DNA from: JAHDCJ01 sp039028895
Lineage (GTDB): Bacteria > Bacteroidota > Bacteroidia > Chitinophagales > Saprospiraceae
Assembly (NCBI GenBank): GCA_039028895.1
Contig: JBCCHF010000033.1
Coordinates: 1 to 64,000 of the forward strand
Direction: 5' to 3'
Length of the DNA: 64,000 bases
A model generated the notes under the pieces. That model did no database searches and was not told the origin of the DNA. It was given only the letters and a program-made list of their open reading frames with translations. Made by a program: the position numbers and the translations under genes. Below are positions 1 through 9,300 of this stretch, piece by piece; position 1 is the first letter of the stretch, and the number at the start of each line of letters is the position of its first letter.

Positions 1-2
1 CA

Positions 3-131
3 GTTAAAAAACAAAATGTAATATTTACTTTTTTCATAATAATATTTTTTTCTTTTACAATCACAATATATTCAGCAATTAAACGACTTCAAAATCCAAT
101 TGATAAACGTGTTAGCTTTTGGAATAAATGA
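3..131 (+). CDS. C-terminal end of an unrecognised membrane protein (cut by window edge)
   Basis: The reading frame is open from the window edge to TGA at 129-131 and gives about 42 residues. It holds one strongly hydrophobic stretch rich in Phe and Ile, about 21 residues long, followed by a short basic tail containing KRLQNPIDKR. That is the usual look of a last membrane helix with a cytoplasmic end. The surrounding DNA is very AT-rich. I cannot name the family from so short a piece, and chance openness in AT-rich DNA remains possible, although the membrane-helix-plus-basic-tail pattern argues against it. Confidence 0.35.
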   Translation, partial: VKKQNVIFTFFIIIFFSFTITIYSAIKRLQNPIDKRVSFWNK

Positions 132-327
132 ATCATTTTTACAAATGAGTGTAAATTGTTGTAACTGATAATTTACATGTATTGAGTTAAAAATCGAATG
201 CAATCTTTTAATAAGAAGTAATTGATGATAGATTTAAAAAAAATAGTCTAGAAACTGACAATTCACACCAATTACCTCTTTTAACATCCTCATGACTAAA
301 TTCACAACACTTATTCTTGAAAATTGC

Positions 328-335
328 TAACTTTG
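328..335 (+). promoter_or_regulatory. Candidate -7 box (TAACTTTG) for the BNR/PKD secreted protein
   Basis: TAACTTTG fits the Bacteroidota -7 consensus TAnnTTTG and lies 33 bases before the ATG at 369. Transcription would begin near 342. This argues against the in-frame TTG at 324 as the start codon, because it would lie upstream of the transcript. I see no clear TTG element at the expected -33 position, so this is a half-site call. Confidence 0.4.
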
Positions 336-368
336 ACTTGTTATTCCCATCCTTTATTTAACCAAACA

Positions 369-3300
369 ATGTTAGCAATGGCGGGTAAATTTTACACTCA
401 TTACAGTAAACTTTTTCTTGTTTTAGTTCCAGTATTAATTGTTACTTATCTTTTTTCACTTTCCGACGATTGGTCTTTTTCAAAAGAAAGTCAAAAAGAT
501 TTCCATACTGACAAGCAGACAAGGATTGACGAAGCGTTCAAACAAGACTTTGAAAGAACCAAAGATTTATCGCTTGGTTATCCTCCAAGTGAACGATTAT
601 TTGAGGCTTATAAGGTCATCAAAAGGAAAAATCTTGAATCACTGACAAAGTCAGGACTAGAAGATATTAATTGGACGGATCGTGGTCCAGCTCGGATTGG
701 TGGGCGGACAAGGTCCATTTTAATTTCACGATTGGACCCCACCCGTGAAACAGTTTTCACAGCGGGGGTTGCAGGAGGTATTTGGAAAACTACAAATATT
801 TCAAATGAAAATCCAAGGTGGGAAAACCTTTCAGACAACTTTGAAAATCTGGCTGTAACTTCTATAGTTCAGGACCCGGACAATCCTCAAATCATGTATT
901 TCTCAACAGGTGAGGGATATGGCAACTTTGACAGTGTTCGAGGTCTTGGAATCTGGAAATCAACTGATGGTGGTGATACCTGGTCTCAATTACTTTCAAC
1001 CAATAATAGTACATTCTATTATACACAGCGTATGATAGTTGTTCCAGGAGGTGATGTATATGCATGTACCCAACAGGGCTTGATGAGGAGTCAAAATCAA
1101 GGGCTTGACTGGGAGAAAGTATTGGGTACCGGAATCAGTAATGGTAACTCAAATCGCATTAACGATATCGAATTGGCAATCGATGGTTCGTTATATGTTG
1201 TAGTTGGTTATAATGCCACAAACGCAAGAGTCTTTAAATCGAATAGTGGACCCAACCTTGGAAACATCGGTGCCTGGGAACTTAGATCGGGTGGCCTCCC
1301 TCCCACCGCATCAAGGATAGAAATTGCTGCTACTGGCAGCAGTGCAGATATGTTGTATGCCCTTGTCGCCATTGGAGGTCAGGCACAGAGGTGCTATGTT
1401 ACCAATGATGGAGGGAACAACTGGTCTCAAGTTAACTTCCCAACTACAGCTAACGGCGGAAACGCACTGGACGGTGGGAGTCAAGGCTGGTATGACTTAA
1501 TGATTGATGTTGATCCCAACAATCCAGACAGAGTAATCATTGGAGCTGTGGTTGTTTACATGAGTGCTAATGGTGGCCTCACCTGGCAAAACATTAACAG
1601 AATGCATGTAGACCATCATTATGTTTTATGGGATGAAGAAGACAGTAATCGCGTATTTTTCGGGAATGATGGAGGTATCTATATGGCCATAAATGCCACT
1701 GGTCCTCCAATAAATCTGGATGTTAGAAATAAAAACCTCGGTTATAATGTAACCCAATTTTATGCGTGTGCAATTCACCCGGATGAATATTCCAATTATT
1801 TCCTTGCTGGCTCTCAAGATAATGGCACTCAGCAATTCTCTCAACCTGGTTTTGGCTTAACCCGCCCTGCATTCGGTGCAGATGGAGCATTCACACATAT
1901 TGATCAGGATGAACCTGAGAAGCAAATAGTTTCATGGCAATTTGGCAATTACTTAAGGTCCGAGAATGGGGGTAATTCCTTTGACACATGGTTTACCACA
2001 AATATTGGCTTCATAAATGTATCTGATTATGATAATCTGGGCAATCATATTTACGCCTTCAATGGTCAGGGTTCCTTTATAAGGGGAAATATGGATGATC
2101 CTAGCTCTGGGGGTGTAGAAGTCAGTTTTCAATCTGGCGTAATTTCTCCTAATGCCATCACTGCATCACCAAATGTAGCAAATCGTATTTATTTTGGGAC
2201 GAACCGTGTCTATCGAGTAGATAACGCTCATCAGGGTACATCAGTTCAGGAAGAAGATATCTCATCTTTCTTGAACGGGATCATAAGCTGTATAGAAATC
2301 GAGAAAGGTAATGAAGATCATATGCTAGTTACCTTCTTTAATTACGGCTCAGTAAGTGTTAGAGAAACTCGAGATGGAGGTGCGACCTGGGAAAATGTAG
2401 AAGGTGATCTTCCGGATATGCCTGTTCGTTGGGCGCTGTTCCACCCTGAGGATGCTGATAAAGCGCTAATTGCTACTGAAACCGGTGTCTGGAGTACTGA
2501 AGATCTCGATGGTGCCAATACAGTATGGACGCCACACCCTGCTTTCCCCAACACACGTACAGATATGATGAAATGGCGTGAATCAGACAATCTGATCATC
2601 GCTGCTACTCACGGCCGTGGTCTTTGGTCAACTGATGCTTTCTCCCCTCCTCGCGCATTTATCAATATAATACAGGCAGGATATCTTGACACTGAATACC
2701 AGTTTAATGATGTTTCCGTGAATCCATCAGAAATCTTATGGGAATTTGGTGATGGAAGTACGTCAACTGATAGAAATACCACCCACAGCTATGATGAAAT
2801 CGGCAATTATGATGTTTCAATTACGATCAATGGTGGTGTAGATGTTGCTGCTGAAGAATTAACTATTCTGCCAGATCGTGACGTACCTTACACACTTGAG
2901 TCATCAGGCCCATATGGTGGAGACTTTGAATCTACAACTGAAGATTTTGCTACGTACCATATTTCAGGAAGTCGTTTTGAGAGAGGTTCTTCCTCAATAA
3001 ACGGTAAGAATGGTACCAATAGTGGTAGCAATGCATGGGTATTGGCCCCAAATGACGCTCAATATGAAAACTTCACGGAAACTATGCTGTATACTCCAAA
3101 TTATGATCTTTCAGCAGAAGGTATCTATGAGTTCAGTTTTTGGTCAAAACATCTTATTTCATTGGGTTTTGATGGCTTCCGTGTTGAGTATTCACTTGAC
3201 AGGGGCTTAAGCTGGTTACCACTAGGAAGAGAGCAGGACCGCTGGTACAACTTCACCAATGATGAGGCAGAAGATGCCGCTTTCCCTCCAGGGGCAAGTT

Positions 3301-4019
3301 TCTTTACAGGAAGTTCGGGGTCAGACTGGAAGAACTACAAACTTAACATTAACAACCTTCAGGGGAATGCTGATGTAGCCTTCAGGTTTGTTTTTGCCAG
3401 CAATGGCATTAACAGTGCTCCTGGAGTAGCCATTGATGATATAGAAATAAAGGCTGTTACAGAAGATCTTGAAACTCAAATCATCGACTTCACGGGAGAG
3501 CATATTTCTTTTGAAGAGGTAAAACTGGACTGGGTCACCCAGCCAGAATTCAGAAGCGATTTCTTTGAAGTCCAGCATTCCGAAAATGGTAGAGATTGGG
3601 ATGTGGAAGGCACTTTTGATGGTATTGTTTATTCAGTTGATCCAGTTGCTTACACAACAGAACTCGATAATATCAAACTCCCGGTCAACTATTTCCGTAT
3701 CCGTGGTGTCAACCAGGATGGTAGTGAAATTTTCTCCAAAATACTCGTTCTGACACGGGAAGAAGTGGAGCCAGACATTTATTTGCTTTACCCCAACCCA
3801 TTCACTACTGATATCCAAATTGCCTTCAATCAGGAAATCAATGAAGATATCCTGATCAGAGTATATGATGAAATTGGGCGTGAAGTGGTAAATAAGACCG
3901 TTAACCCATCAGGTATCCTGACAACGATAAATGCATCATGGCTTTCACCTGGCACTTATTTCCTGCATACAGAAATTGGAGATACCAGAATTGTTAAGAA
4001 AGTACTAAAGCTTGACTGA
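369..4019 (+). CDS. Secreted BNR/Asp-box beta-propeller protein with PKD and T9SS type A sorting domain
   Basis: Large exported protein of 1216 residues. A hydrophobic N-terminal segment (residues about 10-30, LFLVLVPVLIVTYLFS) serves as signal or anchor. A sortilin/BNR-like propeller spans about residues 100-750, with Asp-box motifs such as STDGGDTW (about 197), TNDGGNNW (about 344) and TRDGGATW (about 666). A PKD domain (WEFGDGSTS, about 765-850), a MAM-like jelly-roll (about 850-1030) and a fibronectin-III-like segment follow. The last 80 residues (YPNPF near the start, IVKKVLKLD at the end) are a T9SS type A sorting domain, so the protein should cross the outer membrane. ATG 369 is preferred over TTG 324; ATG 378 is also possible. 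The substrate or ligand cannot be read from the sequence. Confidence 0.85.
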   Translation: MLAMAGKFYTHYSKLFLVLVPVLIVTYLFSLSDDWSFSKESQKDFHTDKQTRIDEAFKQDFERTKDLSLGYPPSERLFEAYKVIKRKNLESLTKSGLEDINWTDRGPARIGGRTRSILISRLDPTRETVFTAGVAGGIWKTTNISNENPRWENLSDNFENLAVTSIVQDPDNPQIMYFSTGEGYGNFDSVRGLGIWKSTDGGDTWSQLLSTNNSTFYYTQRMIVVPGGDVYACTQQGLMRSQNQGLDWEKVLGTGISNGNSNRINDIELAIDGSLYVVVGYNATNARVFKSNSGPNLGNIGAWELRSGGLPPTASRIEIAATGSSADMLYALVAIGGQAQRCYVTNDGGNNWSQVNFPTTANGGNALDGGSQGWYDLMIDVDPNNPDRVIIGAVVVYMSANGGLTWQNINRMHVDHHYVLWDEEDSNRVFFGNDGGIYMAINATGPPINLDVRNKNLGYNVTQFYACAIHPDEYSNYFLAGSQDNGTQQFSQPGFGLTRPAFGADGAFTHIDQDEPEKQIVSWQFGNYLRSENGGNSFDTWFTTNIGFINVSDYDNLGNHIYAFNGQGSFIRGNMDDPSSGGVEVSFQSGVISPNAITASPNVANRIYFGTNRVYRVDNAHQGTSVQEEDISSFLNGIISCIEIEKGNEDHMLVTFFNYGSVSVRETRDGGATWENVEGDLPDMPVRWALFHPEDADKALIATETGVWSTEDLDGANTVWTPHPAFPNTRTDMMKWRESDNLIIAATHGRGLWSTDAFSPPRAFINIIQAGYLDTEYQFNDVSVNPSEILWEFGDGSTSTDRNTTHSYDEIGNYDVSITINGGVDVAAEELTILPDRDVPYTLESSGPYGGDFESTTEDFATYHISGSRFERGSSSINGKNGTNSGSNAWVLAPNDAQYENFTETMLYTPNYDLSAEGIYEFSFWSKHLISLGFDGFRVEYSLDRGLSWLPLGREQDRWYNFTNDEAEDAAFPPGASFFTGSSGSDWKNYKLNINNLQGNADVAFRFVFASNGINSAPGVAIDDIEIKAVTEDLETQIIDFTGEHISFEEVKLDWVTQPEFRSDFFEVQHSENGRDWDVEGTFDGIVYSVDPVAYTTELDNIKLPVNYFRIRGVNQDGSEIFSKILVLTREEVEPDIYLLYPNPFTTDIQIAFNQEINEDILIRVYDEIGREVVNKTVNPSGILTTINASWLSPGTYFLHTEIGDTRIVKKVLKLD

Positions 4020-4081
4020 TAAAAACAAGGCATAGACCCCTTTGGGTTCAAAATATCACTTTACGAGTATCAATCCTTTAC

Positions 4082-4116
4082 AAAAAAGCCTTCCGCAATT
4101 GTGGAAGGCTTTTTTG
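4082..4116. terminator. Bidirectional Rho-independent terminator
   Basis: AAAAAAGCCTTCC, an 8-base loop, then GGAAGGCTTTTTT: a perfect stem flanked by A and T runs, so it can work on both strands. It ends the transcript of the BNR/PKD gene, which stops 62 bases upstream. Confidence 0.85.
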
Positions 4117-4293
4117 TTAGATCCATTCTGGCAAAAAAAATATAAAACTATATGGGTTTTCTATTCTTTGATCATGAAATTGCCGTGTATAACAAGGGTC
4201 TCATTTTTGGGATAATAACTTCATATTAAAGAAGTAATCCATGCCAAAAATGGGAAATTATATTCCCAAACCTCAATTTTCAAAACAACAAAA

Positions 4294-5090
4294 ATGCCCT
4301 ACCTGTCCATAAATAATGTAAAACGTACTACGAAGATGTAGGAAGTGGAGAGGAGACATTAATATTCGCACACAGCATGTTCTTCAATCTAAGGATGTTT
4401 GACCAACGGGTTGAATTTTAAGTAAAGACTATCGATGTATTCGTTACGATTTTCGGGGCCATGGAAAAAGTGGATCACCAGTTGATGGATACGACCTGGA
4501 CACGCTAACCGAAGATTTCGTCGAAATAATGAAAACTCTGGAATGCGGCCTTTGTCATTTTGTTGGTTTTTCAATGGGAGGTAGACATGAGAGTTGCTGT
4601 CAGGAATCCTGACCTGATTAAGTCCCTAATCCTGATTGATACCTCTTTTGAACAAGAGCCCAAAAGTGGGCTGCTGAGAAACCATGCCATGATATTTATC
4701 GAATAAAATATTGGACTCAAATCAATTGCATCGAAAGTAACGGATATATTTTTCGGTAAAGCATTTTTGAAAGATCCCTCCAGAAAAGATCTTAAAACGA
4801 CCTGGAAAAACCATTTTACATCCAATCACAGAATCGGGATTGTAAAAGCAGTGAGAGGTGTCGTTTTCAGAAAGGGCATTTCTGATATTATAGACAGGAT
4901 TAGTCAACCTACCACCATCATGGTTGGAGAAAAGGATGAATTAACAGACGTTAGAAAAGCTGAGATTATGCATTCGCTTATTAAAGACTCAGTTGTAAAA
5001 TTGATGCCAAGATCAGGTCATATGTCTCCAGTTGAAGAACCTGATATCGTAAATTCCCTGATCGAAGACCATTTAAATCGATACGCCTGA
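4294..5090 (+). pseudogene. Decayed alpha/beta hydrolase
   Basis: Reading across frames recovers a nearly complete alpha/beta hydrolase of about 265 residues. It begins MPYLSINNVK at 4294 (frame 1), shifts near 4325 to YYEDVGSGEETLIFAHS, shifts near 4430 to YDFRGHGKSG and the nucleophile elbow GFSMGG (Ser near 4572), and shifts again near 4585 to RVAVRNPDLIKSLILIDTS. An in-frame TAA stands at 4704. The charge-relay Asp (VGEKDELTD) and His (SGHMSP) survive in the last piece. With three frameshifts and a nonsense codon it cannot make a full enzyme. Its end overlaps the next gene by one base (TGATG), which points to a former operon. The 3' fragment alone (4767-5090) could still be translated. 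Confidence 0.8.
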
Positions 5091-5704
5091 TGATCAACTT
5101 ATACGACAAATACATTTTACCTAAGGTTTCCAATGCCGTATGTGGTACAAAACCAGTAATGAGACAAAGAGAAAAGGTAGTTCCTCTCGCCACAGGAAGA
5201 GTTTTGGAAATTGGTGTCGGCTCAGGGTTAAACTTCAAATACTACAATCCTGAAAATGTGAATGAGTTACTGGCTCTAGATCCTTCTGAAGAAATGTGGA
5301 CGTTGGTTAAAAACAATCTGGGAGAACAGAATATAGACTTGAAATTTATCAAAGGCGTCGCCGAAAATATGCCTATTGATGACAGGTCGGTAGACTCCAT
5401 TGTCATTACCTATAGCACCATCCCTGATTATCATGCTGCAATAGAGGAATTCAGACGAGTGCTTAAATCCAGTGGATCCATCATTTTTTGCGAACACGGA
5501 CTGTCTCCAGATAAATCTGTAAGAAGATGTTAAAATGCCTTAAACCCGATTTGGAAAAAACTGGGAGGAGGTTACAATTTAAATCGCGATATCCCGAATA
5601 TGATCGAAAATGGCAGATTTAAATTTGAAGATCCCCATACCATGTACATCCCTGGATTTAAGCCAGCATGCTATAATTTCTGGGGAATGGCAAAAGCCAG
5701 GTGA
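5090..5704 (+). pseudogene. Class I SAM-dependent methyltransferase interrupted by one stop codon
   Basis: Open from ATG 5090 to TAA 5531-5533 (147 residues). The same frame continues past the stop to TGA 5702-5704 with clear methyltransferase C-terminal sequence (NPIWKKLGGGYNLNRDIP, then FKPACYNFWGMAKAR), 204 codons in all. The SAM-binding motif is VLEIGVGSGLNFKYY, with the acidic residue in LLALDPSEEM. It resembles the small methyltransferases often annotated as METTL7-like or phospholipid methyltransferase, but the substrate is unknown. A single C-to-T change (CAA to TAA) would explain the break. The start overlaps the stop of the broken hydrolase. Either a recent pseudogene or, less likely, a truncated but folded product. 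Confidence 0.7.
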
Positions 5705-5785
5705 ATCCACTTATATTCGGAAACAACATTAATTTTATTTTCAGGGGAACTGAACTGGTATCAATATTAGTCGAAAACCGAAAAT

Positions 5786-5974
5786 ATGAGTGTAAAAGAG
5801 ATAATGTTGGAAATTGATAAAATTTTGGGCACTATTCCAGAAGAATCTCTTCATAACATTCTAAAAAATTTAAAGGTTGTCCAGGAATCCTCTTCGGATA
5901 ACATCGTACTCTCCAAAAACCTGAGAAAAGTCCTGCAAGAAGATAAAGGACTCCTCAAAAGGTTGGCTAAATGA
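5786..5974 (+). CDS. Antitoxin-like small protein of a Phd/Doc-type pair
   Basis: A 62-residue mostly helical acidic/basic protein (ends EDKGLLKRLAK). Its TGA overlaps the ATG of the following Doc-family frame (ATGA at 5971-5974), the coupling typical of type II toxin-antitoxin operons. The C-terminal pattern resembles short antitoxins that precede Doc/Fic toxins in Bacteroidota. Function is inferred mainly from position. The frame itself is intact although the toxin is not. Confidence 0.55.
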   Translation: MSVKEIMLEIDKILGTIPEESLHNILKNLKVVQESSSDNIVLSKNLRKVLQEDKGLLKRLAK

Positions 5975-6351
5975 TTACCCTAAATGAAGTGCTCGCAATT
6001 CATTATTTATTAATAGATGATTTTGGTAGAATTCATGGTGTAAGGGACCAAGGATTATTAGAATCGGCTTTGATTAGACCTTATGGCTAATTCGAAGGAG
6101 AACCCTACTACAAAACTCCAGCAGAAAAAGCTTCAGCAATAATTGAAAGTATTTTCACCAATCATCCATTTCTTGAAGGCAAAAAAAGAAGTGGCTAGGT
6201 TTTAATGCGATTACTGTTAATGAATTTCAACCTTGACATTCAAGCCTTTGAAGATGACAAATACGAATTTGTAATTTCAATTGCCTCAGGACAAATCTCT
6301 TATGAAGATATTTTGGCATTGACCCAAAATAATTTGATCAAGCTTGATTGA
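5971..6351 (+). pseudogene. Death-on-curing (Doc/Fic) toxin with two in-frame stops
   Basis: One frame runs from ATG 5971 to TGA 6349-6351 (126 codons) without frameshift but with TAA at 6088 and TAG in the codon just after KKRSG (about 6197). The readable pieces match Doc toxins: LAIHYLLIDDFGRIHGVRD and GLLESALIRPY at the start, AEKASAIIESIFTNHPF in the middle, SYEDILALTQ at the end. The Fic/Doc active loop HPFxDGNKRT is here HPFLEGKKRS, so an Asp and an Asn are also replaced. Doc enzymes phosphorylate EF-Tu; this copy should be dead. TAA from CAA and TAG from TGG are both single transitions. Confidence 0.75.
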
Positions 6352-6356
6352 AGTCA

Positions 6357-9300
6357 TCACCTAACTAAAGTAACATCTCCCTTATATGGAATAATTATCC
6401 CATCAATAAACTCAACCTCCGCATAGAAGACGAATACGCCTGGATTTAAAGTTTTGCCTTTTAAGGTACCGTTCCAACCGAAAATCGGCGTGTTGGGCGG
6501 GAAATTACTGGCATCCCAAACCACTTCTCCCCATCTGTCATAAACCAGGAAACGTCTTATCTGCGAAACCGATATCCCACTATAAATGGTAAACACATCA
6601 TTGATCCCGTCATTATTCGGGGAAAAAGCATTCGGGATGTATACATCACGATTTTTATCAACTTCAATAAATACATCATCAGTGCCTGAACAACCCAAAG
6701 TGTCGATTACCTGGAGAACATAATTAAAAGATTCAATTGGTCTTACCACAGGGTCTGGACAATCAAGACAACCGAGGAATGGATTGGTCTCCCAAACATA
6801 AGTCAACGGTTCACCGAAAGGTCGATTGACATTGGCCATCAACTGGGTGCTATCACCAAGCACTACTGTCTGGTCCTCACCTAGGGTTACTGTTAACTCT
6901 GCCGGTTCGTCCACGATAATGGAAGAAGCCACTTCGCAACCATTGATATCCTGAACAGTTACTGTATAATTTGAGGCACCAAGTCCTGAGAAAATAGAAT
7001 CTGTCTGGAAATTATTGCCGTCAATTGAATAGATATATGGTCCTGTTCCGCCATAAACAGTATCAACTGTAATCGAGCCATTAGCATCATCGAAACATAT
7101 CGCCGGATCAGAACTCAACTCTGCCACTACGGCATCAGGTTGATCCAGTGCTAACGTACCAATAGCAATACATCCATTGGCATCCGTTACGGTTACTGTA
7201 TATGACCCGGCAGAGGCATTGAGTACAGAAGGGCCAACATCGCCAGAGTTCCATGAATAGCTATAACTTGGAACACCCCCCATTGGCTCTACAGTGACCA
7301 GGCCATCGTCACCACCAAAGCAGCCAGGATCATTCCCCGTAAGGGAAACCATCACAGGATCTAATGGCTCATTCACCGTAATCGATACCGGTACAGAAGT
7401 ACACCCATTGGCATCCGTTACCTGAACCTGGTAAACTCCGGCAGATAAGCTATTTACGGTAGAATTGGTTGCTCCGGGCAAGCCGATCCATTCGTAGGTA
7501 TAGGGTGCAGTTCCACCTGTCGGGACGTAAGTTGCTGAGCCATCATCACCACCTGCACAACTGACCGGAGATGAACTGACATCAAGTGGAATGATTAGGT
7601 CAGGAGAATTGACATCCACTGATCCCGTACCCATACAACCATTGGCATCGGTAACGGTAACGGTATGTGGCCCCATGAAAAGGAAGCTTGCAGTGCTACC
7701 AACTTCACCATTATCCCATGAATAGGTAAAAGGCATGGTGCCACCATTGACAGTGACAGTCGCTTGTCCGTCCACTGTTCCGAAACAACTGGTAGGCTGA
7801 CTCGAAAGCGACAGATCGAGCACCCCTCCATCATTCATCACCTCAATAGATGAGACCGAAGGACAAGACCCGTCCGCATTCGTGACCGTTACATTATAAG
7901 TACCTTCATCAAGGCCTGTTAAACCTGACGTGTTTCCTATGCCTACACCAGGGTTAGCATTATTTTCCCAATTGAACACATATGGTGGTATACCAGCCGA
8001 AATAGTAGCTGTTACGGTACCATCACTGCCAACACATGAAACAGGTGTACTCTGAATATCATCAATAGAAGGCCCTCCAATTGATCCTATAGAGGCTATT
8101 GTACTTACTGGGCAACTTCCATCAACATTCGTGATGGTGACCCCATAATTCCCGGCTGACAGATTGCCTAAAGTATCATCAGTTGAGCCATCACTCCATA
8201 AATAATTGTATGGTCCGGTTCCTCCGCTGACAACAAGAGCAACAGATCCATCCCCTGATCCACAATTTTCATCAACTGAATTAACCATATCGATTACTGG
8301 AGCTGAATTTCCTGGAATATCAATGGTCGTAACCAATGGACATGTGCCATCATCATTTGAGATGGTCACACTATAAGTGCCGGCTAATAATCCTGAAGCA
8401 GGGTTAACCGTAGAAACGATTACGCCAGGATCTGAAACATTTTCCCAAGCAAAAAGGTATGCAAGTGTACCACCACCTACGCCAAATTCTCCAATGCCAT
8501 CTGCGGCACCACAATTTGCCGGAGTTGAAGCAGAAGCGATAATGAATGGACCACCCATTTGGCCCACTGTTGTTTCAGCAGTAGTCTCACATCCGTTGGC
8601 GTCTGTCACTGTTACGGCATAACTACCAGTACAAAGTCCCACTGGATCTTCATCAGTAGAAATTTCAACTCCGGGATTACTATTGTTTTCCCATGAGAAC
8701 GTATACGGTAGAGCACCATTCGAAACAATGGCATCGACCTGCCCATCGCAAGCAGCCCCGCAAGACTGATCAGATGGTGTAAGAGATACTGCAAAATCAG
8801 GATCACAATTACAAGGATCAAGCACCTCGACAGTTGCTGTTACCGTACATGAACCATCTGCATTGGAAACTGAAGCCTGGTACATACTGCCACCAAGACC
8901 TGTAATAAAATCACCCATCCCAATTACGACGCCAGGGTTTGCGAGGTCTTCCCATTCTATGATATAAGGCATTGTGCCTCCACTTACTACCACAGTTGCT
9001 GTACCACCCAGATTACCGCAGTTATCAGGCGTAGCTGAAATACTTGAAATTACCGGCGGATCAACTAGTGTAATATTCACGGTTGTAATGACCGGGCACG
9101 TACCATCCATATTCGTAATGGTAACCGCATAACTACCTGAAGCAAGATTAGTTGCCGGATTGGTCGTTGATACCACAACACCCGGATTGGCCATATCTTC
9201 CCATGCATATTGGAATGGTCCGTTTCCAGCTGAAATAGTCAGCGTCGCTGTACCATCACCAATTCCACAATTGTCAGGTGTAGAGCTGACATTATCAACT

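Noticed and set aside
324..368. TTG at 324 as start of the BNR/PKD protein
   Set aside because: A -7 box (328-335) overlaps it, and ATG 369 directly precedes the hydrophobic export segment.
5531..6200. Recoded stop codons (selenocysteine, pyrrolysine or read-through) in the methyltransferase and Doc frames
   Set aside because: The stops are TAA and TAG at positions where Gln or Trp is expected, there is no recoding element, and the neighbouring hydrolase also has frameshifts, so decay explains all.
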